A DNA stretch of 64,000 nt, from contig NZ_CALIIB010000107.1 of NCBI RefSeq assembly GCF_938020365.1, positions 1 through 64,000 of the forward strand, given 5' to 3'. This DNA is from an uncultured Streptococcus sp. Its GTDB lineage: Bacteria > Bacillota > Bacilli > Lactobacillales > Streptococcaceae. The position numbers were made by a program, and so were the translations under genes. Below are positions 63,639 to 64,000 of the stretch, one piece after another; within the stretch, counting starts at the first letter, position 1, and each line of letters opens with the position of its first letter. A model generated the notes under the pieces. It was not told the origin of the DNA, made no database searches, and worked only from the letters and a program-made list of their open reading frames with translations.

Positions 63639-64000
63639 ATGGACTATCAGGCTGTTATCCCCGAATTTATGGTATCTGACATCGAACAGTCGCGCCACTT
63701 CTACTGCGACTTACTGGGCTTCTCTATCGAATACGAGCGTCCCGAGGAGAAATTTCTCTTCCTTTCGCTTGAAGACTGCCAGCTTATGCTAGAAGAAGGC
63801 AGCGCAGAAGAATTAGCCCAACTGACCTATCCTTTCGGGCGTGGTGTCAATATTTCCTTTGGCATCGAAGATGTCCCTCAGCTCCACCAAAAACTGCTGG
63901 AAGCTGACTATCCCATCCATCGTCCGCTGACCAAAAGAGAATTTCGAGTGGGAGATAGCTTTATTTATCCCCATGAATTTGGGGTTTTGGATCCAGATGG
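63639..64000 (+). CDS. VOC-family protein (glyoxalase/bleomycin-resistance fold), partial
   Basis: The first 120 codons are inside the window. MDYQAVIPEFMVSDIEQSRHFYCDLLGFSIEYERPEEKF and the later FGVLDPDG follow the vicinal-oxygen-chelate pattern. AAGGAGG lies 6 bases before the ATG. The exact substrate or partner is not visible. It is in an operon with exoA. Confidence 0.85.
   Translation, partial: MDYQAVIPEFMVSDIEQSRHFYCDLLGFSIEYERPEEKFLFLSLEDCQLMLEEGSAEELAQLTYPFGRGVNISFGIEDVPQLHQKLLEADYPIHRPLTKREFRVGDSFIYPHEFGVLDPD

Overview
This window looks like the chromosome of an oral Streptococcus of the sanguinis group, most likely S. sanguinis or a close relative. The assignment is an inference from gene content: streptococcal order of nusA/infB and stkP/phpP genes, a YSIRK/LPXTG cell-wall beta-galactosidase of more than 2,200 residues, and MetRS, ExoA, NrdI and BceRS-type genes of typical streptococcal length. 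Nearly all genes outside the mobile region are on the minus strand.

Layout. 1-15.7 kb is core housekeeping, all minus strand: the start of fba, a tRNA-Leu, the rimP-nusA-ylxR-ylxQ-infB-rbfA translation/transcription operon, then gmk-rpoZ-priA, fmt-rsmB-phpP-stkP and a YceD-family gene. 15.8-18.4 kb holds an amino-acid permease, an SDR oxidoreductase and a DUF2829 (Tad2, anti-Thoeris-like) gene. 18.37-31.72 kb is a 13.3-kb integrated element, bounded by a 32-bp att repeat (30 of 32 identical) lying on the first codons and RBS of the DUF2829 gene. It has the layout of a phage satellite (PICI/SaPI-like): integrase, RhuM, a CI-like repressor divergent from a Cro-like gene, BRO and Rha antirepressor-type genes, small regulators, a RepA-like ATPase followed by an iteron-rich origin, a MazEF-type and a HicAB toxin-antitoxin pair, and an ArpU/DUF1492-like regulator. 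I see no capsid, tail or terminase gene.

31.8-56.3 kb is an accessory/envelope region: two acetyltransferases, an S41-family protease, a second permease, two BceAB-type transporters with identical ATPases, the giant BgaA beta-galactosidase, NrdI with a membrane protein and a TetR regulator, an ABC-2 exporter with a frameshifted LytTR regulator and a DUF3021 protein, a TraX-family protein and a BceRS two-component system. Four promoters in this region (S41 protease, bceAB copy 1, a 43-codon peptide gene, traX-bceAB copy 2) share one architecture at constant spacing, which suggests one regulon controlled by the local BceR. 56.5-64 kb holds a divergent Nramp-family transporter, an Mbeg1-like hydrolase, a membrane protein whose promoter contains a (TA)11 tract, metG, exoA and the start of a VOC-family gene.

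A ~175-bp intergenic repeat with inverted ends occurs three times, once inside the nusA-infB-rbfA operon and twice flanking the 43-codon gene. Function calls rest on motif recognition by eye; no database search was possible.
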